Shown piece by piece: positions 1 through 7,329 of a stretch of 55,302 nt of DNA. Origin of the DNA: Psychrobacter cibarius (GTDB lineage: Bacteria > Pseudomonadota > Gammaproteobacteria > Pseudomonadales > Moraxellaceae); assembly GCF_016107535.1 (NCBI RefSeq), contig NZ_JABASQ010000021.1, positions 1-55,302 on the forward strand. Direction: 5' to 3'. Every line of letters starts with the position of its first letter. Position 1 is the first letter of the stretch. A program made the position numbers and the translations under genes. The notes beneath the pieces were generated by a model. The model had not been told where the DNA came from. It did no database searches and worked only from the letters and a program-made list of their open reading frames with translations.

Positions 1-1
1 T

Positions 2-112
2 AGATCAGCGCTTGGTATAAGAGTATGGTTTTGTCGTTCTTGTAAAACGACCCATAACAGAGACGTTAATGGAGCAAAAAACATTCTTGCGGTCGGGCTT
101 GGCCGTCTTTAG
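2..112 (+). CDS. tnpB: TnpB (IS200/IS605 family) C-terminal fragment, cut by window edge
   Basis: The open frame enters at the window edge and stops with TAG at 110-112. Its translation contains CRSCK followed by [17 protein letters not shown]. This is the second half of the TnpB zinc ribbon (CxxC) followed by the conserved RD-N-A-NIL block of RuvC motif III that ends TnpB/OrfB proteins. The family members are RNA-guided nucleases encoded by IS200/IS605 transposons. Only the last 36 codons are visible, so whether the rest is intact is unknown. The element right end follows immediately. Confidence 0.85.
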   Translation, partial: RSALGIRVWFCRSCKTTHNRDVNGAKNILAVGLGRL

Positions 113-150
113 TAGGAATCCCCTTCCTTTGAGGGCGGGGAGGAAGTCAA
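113..150 (+). mobile_element. Right end of the IS200/IS605 element
   Basis: A 9-bp stem (120-128 with 132-140, loop TTG, one T/C mismatch and one T-G wobble) lies just after the tnpB stop. It is followed by AGGAAGTCAA ending at 150. A subterminal hairpin and a terminal TCAA are what the Y1-transposase elements use as right-end recognition and cleavage site. The exact boundary at 150 is inferred from the TCAA tail. The 3' part of the tnpB transcript through this hairpin is expected to be the omegaRNA scaffold. Confidence 0.7.
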
Positions 151-202
151 AGTTTAGACTCAGCTTCAAGTGAGCGCGTTTAACTACTTGGGAATCGAGA
201 GT

Positions 203-1606
203 ATGTCAAATCACCAATCAGACAACGCATCAAATAAGTCAGTCAAAAAAGCGGTATTGGTCTTATTTCATAACGATTTGCGCATAGAGGACAATGAAAC
301 GTTAGTCAAAGCGGCGACATTGGCTAAAAGTAATCAAGGCAACCTGATGCTCATCTATGCTGATTTTTTGGCTGATTGCATTCAATCGAGAGAGAGCCGT
401 CAAGCTTACCACTTTAATGAGATGGGCGCTGCTCGTCAGCAGTTCTTGTCTGAGAGTTTGGCAGATTTGGATCGATCGCTTCAGCGCCTTGGTAATCGAT
501 TACTGTATCTGTTGCCAAGCTATTTATCAAAGAGTCATTTGTCGCCAGATAAGGTAGAGTCTGCCTTAAATACCTTTACTAAGTTATGCCAGCTCATTGA
601 GCAGCAACAAGTCACCGATATCTGTGTCAGCCACACGGTAGATTATAATCAAAATAAAGGCTATGCTGCCTTGCAGAGCAAATATCCGCAGATAATATGG
701 CACAGGCAATCAACCCATATGCTATTTGCTGATTTACCGACACAAGACCTGCCCAAAAGCTTTACCCAGTTTCGCAAAAAGGTTGAAGCAAGCCATGATT
801 TATTGAATGCTGACGACGAGGTGGCTGTTTTTCCTACGCCAAAGTCGCTACCGCCAATGCCTGATGCGTTGATGGGTCATAGTAAATACCTTTTTAAAAC
901 ACAAGCATCTAATGAGCAAGCGCTTAGCTTTAAAGGTGGTGAAACAAATGCAATGATTCATTTAACTCACTATTTTGATTCTGCTGCGCCGCGCACTTAT
1001 AAAACCACACGTAATGCATTGGATGACTGGACGCATTCTACTAAATTCTCGCCTTGGCTGGCAAAAGGTTGCTTGTCTGTGAAAATACTGTTGAATCGCT
1101 TACGTCATTATGAGCGTGAGATTATCGCCAATGAGTCAACGTATTGGATATGGTTTGAGCTGCTGTGGCGCGAGTATTTTTATTGGTATGCGATTGAACA
1201 TGGTAGCAATCTATTTTTGTTTAAGGGCATTGGTCATCAATTACCAGCTACTCATTTTGACGATCAGCGTTTGCAGCAATGGCAGAATGGCAGCATGCCA
1301 TATCCTATCGTCAATGCCTGCATGAATCAGCTAAAGCAAACAGGGTATATGTCCAATCGAGGCAGACAAATCGTTGCTAGCTGCTTTATTCATGAGCTGG
1401 GTTTAGACTGGCGTTACGGTGCAACCTATTTTGAGCAGCATCTTATCGATTATGATGTCGCGAGTAATTGGGGGAATTGGCAATATCTAGCGGGCGTAGG
1501 CGCTGATCCAAGAGGATGTCGGCAATTTAATCTTAGCAAGCAAACCCAACAATACGACCCCAATGCTGAGTTCATTGATAAATGGCAAGGCCGTCATGTA
1601 AGTTAA
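203..1606 (+). CDS. DASH-type cryptochrome / DNA photolyase
   Basis: A blue-light flavoprotein of the cryptochrome/photolyase superfamily, 467 aa from this ATG. The N-terminal Rossmann domain begins with VLFHNDLRIEDNETL, the superfamily signature. The C-terminal FAD domain has STKFSPWLAKGCLS, the STYWIWFELLWREYF block, SNRGRQIVAS and YDVASNWGNWQYLAGVGADP, followed by YDPNAEFI. The wording of these blocks is that of the DASH subclass, which repairs cyclobutane dimers in single-stranded or looped DNA with FAD and usually MTHF. A GTG at 170 in the same frame would add 11 residues, but the ATG is preferred. The transposon right end lies only about 50 bp upstream, so the promoter may have been replaced by the insertion. 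Confidence 0.93.
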   Translation: MSNHQSDNASNKSVKKAVLVLFHNDLRIEDNETLVKAATLAKSNQGNLMLIYADFLADCIQSRESRQAYHFNEMGAARQQFLSESLADLDRSLQRLGNRLLYLLPSYLSKSHLSPDKVESALNTFTKLCQLIEQQQVTDICVSHTVDYNQNKGYAALQSKYPQIIWHRQSTHMLFADLPTQDLPKSFTQFRKKVEASHDLLNADDEVAVFPTPKSLPPMPDALMGHSKYLFKTQASNEQALSFKGGETNAMIHLTHYFDSAAPRTYKTTRNALDDWTHSTKFSPWLAKGCLSVKILLNRLRHYEREIIANESTYWIWFELLWREYFYWYAIEHGSNLFLFKGIGHQLPATHFDDQRLQQWQNGSMPYPIVNACMNQLKQTGYMSNRGRQIVASCFIHELGLDWRYGATYFEQHLIDYDVASNWGNWQYLAGVGADPRGCRQFNLSKQTQQYDPNAEFIDKWQGRHVS

Positions 1607-1660
1607 AGCGGTTTATAGATTTTAGACCATAAATGCTGAATAGCACGTTTTAAACCGCTT
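1606..1660. repeat. Inverted repeat after the photolyase gene, possible terminator
   Basis: AAGCGGTTTA at 1606-1615 is exactly complementary to TAAACCGCTT at 1651-1660, with a 35-nt loop. There is no immediate T-run; a T-rich stretch comes about 20 bp later (1680-1686). It could act as a terminator or a processing hairpin. Weakly supported. Confidence 0.35.
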
Positions 1661-1730
1661 AATAGTCTTATCAGCGGTTATTTTTTATGCTAATAGCAAA
1701 CCGTTATAATGAGTTATAAAATTATCACTA

Positions 1731-1759
1731 TTGTATAACTTATAACATTCATTTAAAAT
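1731..1759 (+). promoter_or_regulatory. Predicted sigma70 promoter of nnrS
   Basis: A TTGTAT -35 at 1731-1736, a 17-bp spacer and a TAAAAT -10 at 1754-1759. The -10 box lies inside the palindromic operator, so a bound repressor would block RNA polymerase. Inferred from sequence only. Confidence 0.6.
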
Positions 1760-1766
1760 GAATCTT
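1744..1766. promoter_or_regulatory. NsrR-type operator in front of nnrS
   Basis: A 23-bp inverted repeat of 11-1-11 form. Its core ATTCATTT at 1747-1754 and AAATGAAT at 1756-1763 is a perfect 8-1-8 palindrome, and AA and TT at the outer ends also match. It agrees at most positions with the known NsrR consensus (AAGATGCATTT, 1-nt spacer, then its reverse complement). The site covers the predicted nnrS -10 box, and an nsrR gene lies just downstream, which supports NO-relieved repression of nnrS. Confidence 0.75.
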
Positions 1767-1805
1767 TAAGTTAAACTCTATTCACATGCTTCTAAGAAGA
1801 CTGCC

Positions 1806-3047
1806 ATGCAATCGATCAACTTACCCAGCAAGCCGCCCAGCTCTCCGCATCCTATTCTGAATTTGAGCTTTCGAATATTTTTTAGTGCTGCCGCGCTATT
1901 TGCCGTGATAACGATGCTGCTATGGTCTTTTGTATTTACCGGTCATACAGATATTGACGCACAAGCACTGAATCCGTTGTACTGGCACGGTCATGAGATG
2001 GTCTATGGTTATGCCTTGGCGGTCATTGCAGGATTTCTCCTCACGGCAGTGAAGACGTGGACAGGGGTAATGATGCCGCATGGTTATAAGCTGCTGGCTA
2101 TATTTGGCTGTTGGCTGTTGGCACGTTTGAGCTGGGCAGGTTTTGGGCTTGGTATGACGGTTGAGGGTAGCAGTATATCGTTGTTATATGTCGCCGCAGT
2201 ATTTGACTTATTGTTTATCGCTTCGATGGCATTTGTGATATGTCGAGCGGTATTACAGGTCAAGCAGTATAAGCAAATGGGCATCTTAGCGAAACTGGCA
2301 TTATTGACCATTGGCAATGGAATCTGCTACTGGGGTATTATCAATGCCGATATGAGTATGACTAAAATAGGTATTTATCTAGGGTTTTATTTGATTATCG
2401 GCTTGGTGCTGACCATTGGTCGCCGCGTGGTGCCATTCTTTATTGAACGTGGTCTGAGTGTTGGAACGACGGAAGTCATCAAGTTGCGCAATAGTAAAGT
2501 ACAGGATATTGCGAGTTTATTGTTTTTCTTAGCGTTTTTTATCAGTGACTTGTTTTATCCTAATAAGTATCTGCTGACTATTACGGCGCTTGGCGTAGCA
2601 GTGGTTAATATCGTCCGTCTGGTAGGCTGGTATCATCGCGGTATCTGGCAAAAGCCATTGCTTTGGTCATTATATGTTGCATTTTTGGGCATGTGTTTGA
2701 GTTTTCTGCTGTATGCGCTGCAACCATGGTTGGGCTATACTCATAGTATTGCGATGCATGGGCTTGCCATTGCAGGCGTTGGTATGATGACCGTGGCGAT
2801 GATGACGCGGGTATCGCTTGGTCATACGGGACGTAGCATTCATCAGCCGCCCAAGACGGTGAATATTATGTATGGTCTGATGGTATTAGCATTTGTCAGT
2901 CGCGTGCTATTGCCGCTTGCCGATATGAGTCACTATCTGTTATGGATCATGATTGCCCAAGGGGCGTGGATTGCTTGCTTCCTGCTATTTTGCATCAGTT
3001 ATTTGCCGATGCTGGCACGTCCTAGACCTGATGGTTTGTTTGGTTAG
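1806..3047 (+). CDS. nnrS: NnrS family haem-copper membrane protein
   Basis: A 413-aa polytopic inner-membrane protein with about a dozen hydrophobic segments. It opens with the NnrS pattern: NLSFRIFFSAAALFAV, then YWHGHEMVYGYALAVIAGFL and LLTAVKTWTG. Later blocks include GRRVVPFFIERG, HGLAIAGVGMMTVAMMTRVS and SLGHTGR, all typical of the family. NnrS proteins carry haem and copper and relieve nitric oxide stress, probably by protecting iron pools. An NsrR-like operator sits over the promoter and the NsrR-like repressor gene follows, so the function as part of an NO response is well supported by context. Confidence 0.92.
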   Translation: MQSINLPSKPPSSPHPILNLSFRIFFSAAALFAVITMLLWSFVFTGHTDIDAQALNPLYWHGHEMVYGYALAVIAGFLLTAVKTWTGVMMPHGYKLLAIFGCWLLARLSWAGFGLGMTVEGSSISLLYVAAVFDLLFIASMAFVICRAVLQVKQYKQMGILAKLALLTIGNGICYWGIINADMSMTKIGIYLGFYLIIGLVLTIGRRVVPFFIERGLSVGTTEVIKLRNSKVQDIASLLFFLAFFISDLFYPNKYLLTITALGVAVVNIVRLVGWYHRGIWQKPLLWSLYVAFLGMCLSFLLYALQPWLGYTHSIAMHGLAIAGVGMMTVAMMTRVSLGHTGRSIHQPPKTVNIMYGLMVLAFVSRVLLPLADMSHYLLWIMIAQGAWIACFLLFCISYLPMLARPRPDGLFG

Positions 3048-3156
3048 AGCCTTTAGAGCAGTTATAATGTTATCGCCAAAAGAATAGGGGATTTATCAAA
3101 ATTTATCGCCTTAGTATTGATATTCTTAAGTAGGTTATTTTGCAAATGTTATAAGA

Positions 3157-3252
3157 CCTTTGTTTTCCAGACACTGTTTGTTTAAAATACTGTTTGTTCA
3201 AAATACCGTTTATCTGAGACACTGATTTTTCAAGACCCTCATTTTTAAACTC
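3157..3252. repeat. Degenerate 16-bp tandem repeat, about six units
   Basis: Six consecutive 16-bp blocks between nnrS and nsrR. The two best are ACTGTTTGTTTAAAAT (3173-3188) and ACTGTTTGTTCAAAAT (3189-3204), differing at one base. The blocks at 3205, 3221 and 3237, and the one at 3157, are increasingly diverged. It precedes nsrR by about 70 bp. Function unknown; it belongs to a set of period-15/16 spacer repeats seen across this window. Confidence 0.65.
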
Positions 3253-3323
3253 ATATAGTTACATTGCTAAAGTTTAGGCTGATACATACTTGAGAGATTT
3301 ATATAAAATAGGAGCGCAAATAA

Positions 3324-3842
3324 ATGCGATTGACCAATTATAGCGATTATGCGCTGCGCTCATTGATTTACTTGGCGGTGAGACCAGAGCCGCCATTGCT
3401 CGCAAATATCAGTGATATTGCCGACAGTTATGGCATTTCTAAAAGTCATTTGACCAAGATTATTCATCAGTTGGGTCAGCTTGGTTATATAGAAAGTGTG
3501 CGTGGTAAAAATGGTGGTATACGTTTGGCTCGTGCGCCAAAAGACATCAATTTGGGTGTATTAATTAAACAAATAGAGCCAGACTTTGATTTGGTCGAAT
3601 GCTTTGCGACACCCGCGAATGATAAGAGTAGTGATGGTCGACAGACTGGTTCAACAGGTTTGCCTATTACGCTTATTGATGAAACGACAAATAACGCTAG
3701 AGGCTGTGTCATTAGCCCAGCATGCCAACTAAAAAGTGTATTCTTTGAAGCATTAACGGCATTTATTAACGTCCTTGAGCGCTATACCTTGGCAGATATC
3801 ATCAATAACCAAGATGAGCTAGCGTCTTTATTGTTTCGTTAA
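3324..3842 (+). CDS. nsrR: Rrf2-family regulator, NsrR-like nitric oxide sensor
   Basis: A 172-aa Rrf2 repressor starting MRLTNYSDYALRSLIYLA, which is the NsrR N-terminus. The winged helix runs to about residue 75 (SKSHLTKIIHQLGQLGYI, RGKNGGIRLA). Three cysteines suitable for an Fe-S cluster are C93, C128 and C134. The last two keep the usual x5 spacing (GCVISPAC). The first and second are separated by 34 residues instead of about four, because of an inserted Ser/Thr/Asn-rich loop (about 98-126). NsrR senses NO through its cluster and represses NO-detoxification genes; nnrS just upstream carries a matching operator. The SD TAGGAG supports this start. The repressor's own promoter shows no clear operator copy. 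Confidence 0.88.
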   Translation: MRLTNYSDYALRSLIYLAVRPEPPLLANISDIADSYGISKSHLTKIIHQLGQLGYIESVRGKNGGIRLARAPKDINLGVLIKQIEPDFDLVECFATPANDKSSDGRQTGSTGLPITLIDETTNNARGCVISPACQLKSVFFEALTAFINVLERYTLADIINNQDELASLLFR

Positions 3843-3870
3843 TAACTTTTAATGTTGATGGCATCATTGC

Positions 3871-3906
3871 AAAAAAGGGAGCGACCATCTTGGTCACTCC
3901 TTTTGT
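3871..3906. terminator. Hairpin terminator between nsrR and the convergent MBL-like gene
   Basis: A-rich and T-rich flanks surround a GC stem (AAGGGAGCGACCA / TGGTCACTCCTTTT) with a 3-nt loop. It is usable in both directions and lies between convergent genes. Confidence 0.75.
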
Positions 3907-3936
3907 TATGCTTCTAATGTAAGATTATACGGTCAA

Positions 3937-4683
3937 TTAAGATTTTTCTAATTTTGCGCGAGCTTTATCAATGGCTTTTAATAGCGCCACTTCAAACTCA
4001 CCGTCATTGAATGTCACTAAATAGGAATGTGCGGCGCAGAAATTATGCACATCGCGCCATTCATGTGCCAAAGTGCTTGCCCAATCGCAATATTGCTTGC
4101 CTGCATCGGGCTCATTTTTTAGCGCTTTTTTGGTCGTTGGGTGCAGTATCAGTTCAGGTAATATCGCCTCTAATAACTTCATCGGTGGACTCATAAAGGT
4201 ATCATCGACGTGCAAGCTTTGACTGGCAGGATGATAGGCTAATAGTGAGCCTGCATGAATCATCTCATTGGGTGAGATATAGTGGATGCCTTGTGACATT
4301 GAGAACTTAAGCTCAGGGTAACGCTTGGCGACCGCATCGCTTTCAACCAAGTCATCTGACCATTTTACTTCAGGTACTTTTTTATGGTGGCGGCTACTGC
4401 CATAAAAGGTCGCCTGAGGGAAGTCTTTTGCCATTTGTGCACAGTGCACCGTATGGAATGGGTGGACGTTCAGTACTGCTTCGACATCTTGACCATTATT
4501 GGTTAATGCCATCACCTCATCGCGTACGTCACCAGTCAATGAATAGCTATCCAAAAATATAAACTTTCCTGAGTTTAACTGTATAAGTGAGCATTGAGTA
4601 CCAATATTTAGAACACCGCCAATGCGAAAAGATCCGCGTATATTCCAAAATCCTGCCCCTAAATCATGAATTTTATCGGTCAT
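3937..4683 (-). CDS. Metallo-beta-lactamase-fold-like protein of unknown function
   Basis: A 248-aa protein with the layout of an MBL-fold domain. A beta-rich N-terminus (GSFRIGGVLNIGTQCSLIQL, FIFLDSYSL) is followed by a histidine cluster HPFHTVH near residue 95, at the place where MBL hydrolases carry HxHxDH. A second region, YHPASQSLHVDDTFM, recalls the later metal-binding Asp strand. The canonical Asp-His pair of the metal motif is not present, so the fold is an inference and the metal site may differ or be lost. No signal peptide is seen, so it should be cytoplasmic. It faces nsrR convergently. A substrate cannot be given. Confidence 0.6.
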   Translation of the reverse strand: MTDKIHDLGAGFWNIRGSFRIGGVLNIGTQCSLIQLNSGKFIFLDSYSLTGDVRDEVMALTNNGQDVEAVLNVHPFHTVHCAQMAKDFPQATFYGSSRHHKKVPEVKWSDDLVESDAVAKRYPELKFSMSQGIHYISPNEMIHAGSLLAYHPASQSLHVDDTFMSPPMKLLEAILPELILHPTTKKALKNEPDAGKQYCDWASTLAHEWRDVHNFCAAHSYLVTFNDGEFEVALLKAIDKARAKLEKS

Positions 4684-4984
4684 TAAAATTATTCCTTAGT
4701 GTTTTTATTCGAGTTTCTTGATGTCTTAGCAATTTTAATAATGAATCTTTCTTATCAGTAGATGACAATTTATTATAAATGACCTCTTATTATGGTGAGT
4801 CATGTACCTAAAGTCTGTTATAAAAAAGATGTTGATTGTTAGGTTCAGTGTATAACGCTAAAGTCGGATATAAGCCTACATTAATCGAGGATCATTGTCA
4901 TTCATAGCTTATAATTTATAGATTATTATTTAATGAATCTGTATAATATCTCTCACTATTTAATTTATATTTGAAGGTTGAGTC
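4684..4984. other. Gene-free divergent spacer
   Basis: An AT-rich spacer of 301 bp between two divergent genes. It should hold both promoters; a TATAAT at 4942-4947 could be the -10 box of the ankyrin gene. No ORF with coding character and no clear operator palindrome was found. A half-site like the NsrR operator (4739-4749) has no matching partner. Confidence 0.5.
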
Positions 4985-5776
4985 ATGAGATTTTTTGGAA
5001 AAATGAGCGCATCAGCGGTTATGGCAACGATGTTATTAGCAGGTTGCTCAAGCCTAAACAATGATAACAGCGTCACTAAAATGGACACTATCCAAGCTGC
5101 TCAAACCGCACCCGTCCCACAAGTGGGTTTTCGTTTCAGCACTACTGAGAATGTTGATCTTGCCAATCAAAACAAACTTTCTTGGCGTGTGTTTTATGAC
5201 AAACCCTCTACAGGTGCAGATGCTACTTGGTTTGACGCCGTAAAACATGGTGATCTAGCCACGGTCAAATACATGGTTAACAATGGTCAAGACTTAGAAG
5301 TAAAAGATACAGGTAGCCTAAACCAAACGGCGTTAGGCTGGGCTGCCTTTATCGGCTATGAAGATATGGTCGATTATTTAGTCAGTAAAGGCGCTGATAT
5401 CTATGCTAAAGATGACGGTGATGTGTATAACGTCATGAAATCTGCTGTACTGGGGAAAAATACCAATATTGTCAAAAAAGTACATACGTTATTGAATGAA
5501 AAAGCGCCTGTGGACTTAAATGATCAGACGGTAGAAAGTGATGGTGAAACCTTGATTATGGTTGCAGCTAGTAATAATCGCCTTGAAACTGTCAACTATT
5601 TATTGGCGCAAGGTGCTAATCCAAATCTAGTGGCAACGACCAAAGACAAAAAAATGGTCTCGTATAATCAAGGTGCCTATTCATATGCGTGTTCGCGAGA
5701 TTTGGTTGATATGCAAAAGCTATTAGCCGCCAATGGTGCTGTGAATCATCGCACTGGCAAAGCGAGCTGTGAATAA
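4985..5776 (+). CDS. Ankyrin-repeat lipoprotein
   Basis: 263 aa. The N-terminus has a lipoprotein signal with lipobox LLAGC near residue 21, so the protein should be lipidated and anchored in the periplasm. Ankyrin-type repeats follow from about residue 82: WFDAVKHGDLATVKYMVNNG, then ALGWAAFIGYEDMVDYLVSKGADI and LIMVAASNNRLETVNYLLAQGANPN. The last quarter (VDMQKLLAANGAVNH) is a final capping repeat. Ankyrin repeats mediate protein-protein contacts, and no enzyme domain is visible. A rho-independent terminator follows directly, so the gene appears monocistronic. Partner unknown. Confidence 0.85.
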   Translation: MRFFGKMSASAVMATMLLAGCSSLNNDNSVTKMDTIQAAQTAPVPQVGFRFSTTENVDLANQNKLSWRVFYDKPSTGADATWFDAVKHGDLATVKYMVNNGQDLEVKDTGSLNQTALGWAAFIGYEDMVDYLVSKGADIYAKDDGDVYNVMKSAVLGKNTNIVKKVHTLLNEKAPVDLNDQTVESDGETLIMVAASNNRLETVNYLLAQGANPNLVATTKDKKMVSYNQGAYSYACSRDLVDMQKLLAANGAVNHRTGKASCE

Positions 5777-5795
5777 TTGCGTTAATGACTTTATA

Positions 5796-5824
5796 AAAAA
5801 GGCTGCCATTTCGGTAGCCTTTTT
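5796..5824 (+). terminator. Rho-independent terminator of the ankyrin lipoprotein gene
   Basis: Stem AAAAGGCTGCC / GGTAGCCTTTT with a short ATTTC loop, one G-T wobble and a T-run. Confidence 0.85.
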
Positions 5825-5858
5825 CTATGCTAAGCGCTCCTAAGTCAGAGATTGACCA

Positions 5859-5933
5859 GCAGATTGTTTATCAGTACCTAGTTTATAAGTACCTAGTTTA
5901 TAAGTGCTTTTCTCATGAGCACCTCGTTTATGA
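5859..5933. repeat. 15-bp tandem repeat spanning the stop codon of the polyester hydrolase gene
   Basis: Five 15-bp blocks. Two are identical copies of GTACCTAGTTTATAA (5874-5888 and 5889-5903). Two diverged blocks (5904-5918, 5919-5933) follow, and one diverged block (5859-5873) precedes. The last block contains the stop codon of the minus-strand gene (5928-5930). Confidence 0.8.
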
Positions 5934-6917
5934 GCAGTTTTTATAGTCGTAAGCGGATATACGAGGATTGTTACCATAGTTGTCGTTACGACATAAAAAC
6001 TGATCAAAGCGGGTATCGCCATTAATATAGCGATGCATCCAAGCAATACCCGGCTTGCTCAGTAATATCTCATTAAAACGATAACTTGGACAAAAATGGC
6101 TACCGTTCTTTATCTCAATCTTCATTTTTGCGCCTGTAGCCTTATCATAAAAATGACTGCTGTATTTTTTATTTGAGGCAATACGGTCATTTTGGCAAGT
6201 AATGAATAAAGCAGGCGTGTTCATTTCGCCATAGTCTTTATTATGATAGGGCGTTTGCGCAATAATCGCTCGAACCGTCTGACGTTTTGTCGCTAGCTGG
6301 AGTGCGCCGCCGCCGCCCATTGACCAGCCAATAGCACCCAAGCGCGTACTATCTATCTGAGCGTTTACCGTATCGTCACGAAGCATATGATCAAGCGCGG
6401 CACTTAACTGCGCCGCACGGCTCTCTGGGTCATCATAAATGGAGTTGGTATCGATGGTAATAACCACAAATCCCCAAGATGCCAAACGCGGCCCCCACCA
6501 TTTAATAGAAGATTCGTAGGACACATAACCGGGTACTACTGCGATTCCGCCTAACAAACCACAGTCGCCTGCATTGGTTGGATAATAAATGGTTCCGCCA
6601 CCAAAGCCATTGGCTAACTGACGAGGAACGGGTTTTTTGGCCACCGAAAAAGGCCCCTTATCACGCGTATCTGACAGATTATCCGCTGTAATAATACTGT
6701 CGGCGATACAGTTTGACGGCACGGCTGGTGTTGATACAGGCGATGTTATTGCAACCGCTGACGCTATCGGGGTTGATACTATTTTGGTCGATTGCTCTTT
6801 AATTGTGAGCTTGTTCGTTGCGGCTACTTCGTCTAACGTAACTGCCGACGCATTTATAGAAAAAACTAGGATACCTATAGCGACAATCCATTGCGAATAA
6901 TAAGGGTATTTGGGCAT
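5928..6917 (-). CDS. Secreted PETase-like polyester hydrolase (cutinase-like alpha/beta hydrolase)
   Basis: 329 aa from the ATG at 6917. An upstream in-frame ATG at 7058 would place 47 non-signal residues in front of the signal peptide and is rejected. The signal peptide (WIVAIGILVFSINASA) is followed by a low-complexity linker to about residue 70, then the alpha/beta hydrolase domain. The nucleophile elbow is GWSMGGGG with Ser199. The acid is Asp244 in CQNDRIA and the base is His274 in NGSHFC. The stretch SSIKWWGPRLAS plus GFVVITIDTNS is nearly that of Ideonella sakaiensis PETase. Cysteines at 241 and 276 match the extra PETase disulfide, and those at 309 and 328 match the C-terminal disulfide. 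Such enzymes cleave polyesters and short triglycerides outside the cell or in the periplasm. A close characterised relative in this family is the cold-active Mors1 of Moraxella sp. TA144 (from memory, not aligned). Actual substrate unknown. Confidence 0.9.
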   Translation of the reverse strand: MPKYPYYSQWIVAIGILVFSINASAVTLDEVAATNKLTIKEQSTKIVSTPIASAVAITSPVSTPAVPSNCIADSIITADNLSDTRDKGPFSVAKKPVPRQLANGFGGGTIYYPTNAGDCGLLGGIAVVPGYVSYESSIKWWGPRLASWGFVVITIDTNSIYDDPESRAAQLSAALDHMLRDDTVNAQIDSTRLGAIGWSMGGGGALQLATKRQTVRAIIAQTPYHNKDYGEMNTPALFITCQNDRIASNKKYSSHFYDKATGAKMKIEIKNGSHFCPSYRFNEILLSKPGIAWMHRYINGDTRFDQFLCRNDNYGNNPRISAYDYKNCS

Positions 6918-7329
6918 GATAGAGAGTCTGCTATAGGTGAGTTGGATTTCGCTGCAGGTTATATTTTGTGGATATAAGTTTTTGTGAATTGCATTTATAT
7001 ATAATAGATCAAAATAATAGTAGACAGTAATCTGCTTGCTGTCAAAAATATACGTCACCTACGCAGTATACAAAGCAGCAATTTTTAGTGTTCAACAGAC
7101 CCTAAGCATCAATAAAGCAATACCGATAACACACCGAAACCAGAGTCTGGTATTTGGTGTGCTAAAATCATACCTGACGGCTATCCCTAGCATCAGCCAT
7201 TATTGTCATCATTGTTTTCGTCATTATTTCAGCTATTATCGTCCTATTTCTATTACTCACGCCAGATCATCCGCGTCCAACATAGCCTGTATCCCTGTGA
7301 AAAATACCATCAGTAAATCCCAAAATAAT
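6918..7329. other. Gene-free spacer between hydrolase and MFS gene
   Basis: A 412-bp divergent spacer expected to carry promoters for both genes. It includes one solo copy of the recurrent TGTTCAACA-CCCTA terminal motif (7086-7104). An open frame runs upstream of the MFS start from 7036, but its translation has no membrane or other recognisable character, so it is treated as non-coding. Confidence 0.5.
7086..7104. repeat. Solo copy of the MITE-like terminal motif
   Basis: This 19-mer matches the reverse complement of TAGGGCGTGTTGAACATTC at about 15 of 19 positions. The same motif ends the 281-bp element at 30789-31069. No partner end was found nearby. Confidence 0.45.

Noticed and set aside
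4739..4749. A half-site (TAATGAATCTT) like the right half of the nnrS operator, in the promoter region of the MBL-like gene.
   Set aside because: The opposite half matches at only about 4 of 11 positions, so it does not form an NsrR-type palindrome.
5859..5933. Tandem units considered as a possible CRISPR remnant.
   Set aside because: The units are contiguous with no spacers and too short (15 bp), and no cas genes are near.
6918..7058. An extended start for the polyester hydrolase at 7058.
   Set aside because: It would bury the signal peptide 47 residues inside the protein.
7036..7329. An extension of the MFS coding region by 98 codons upstream of the ATG at 7330.
   Set aside because: It would start with TTG, without an SD. 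The added residues show no membrane character, and the transporter is full length from 7330.
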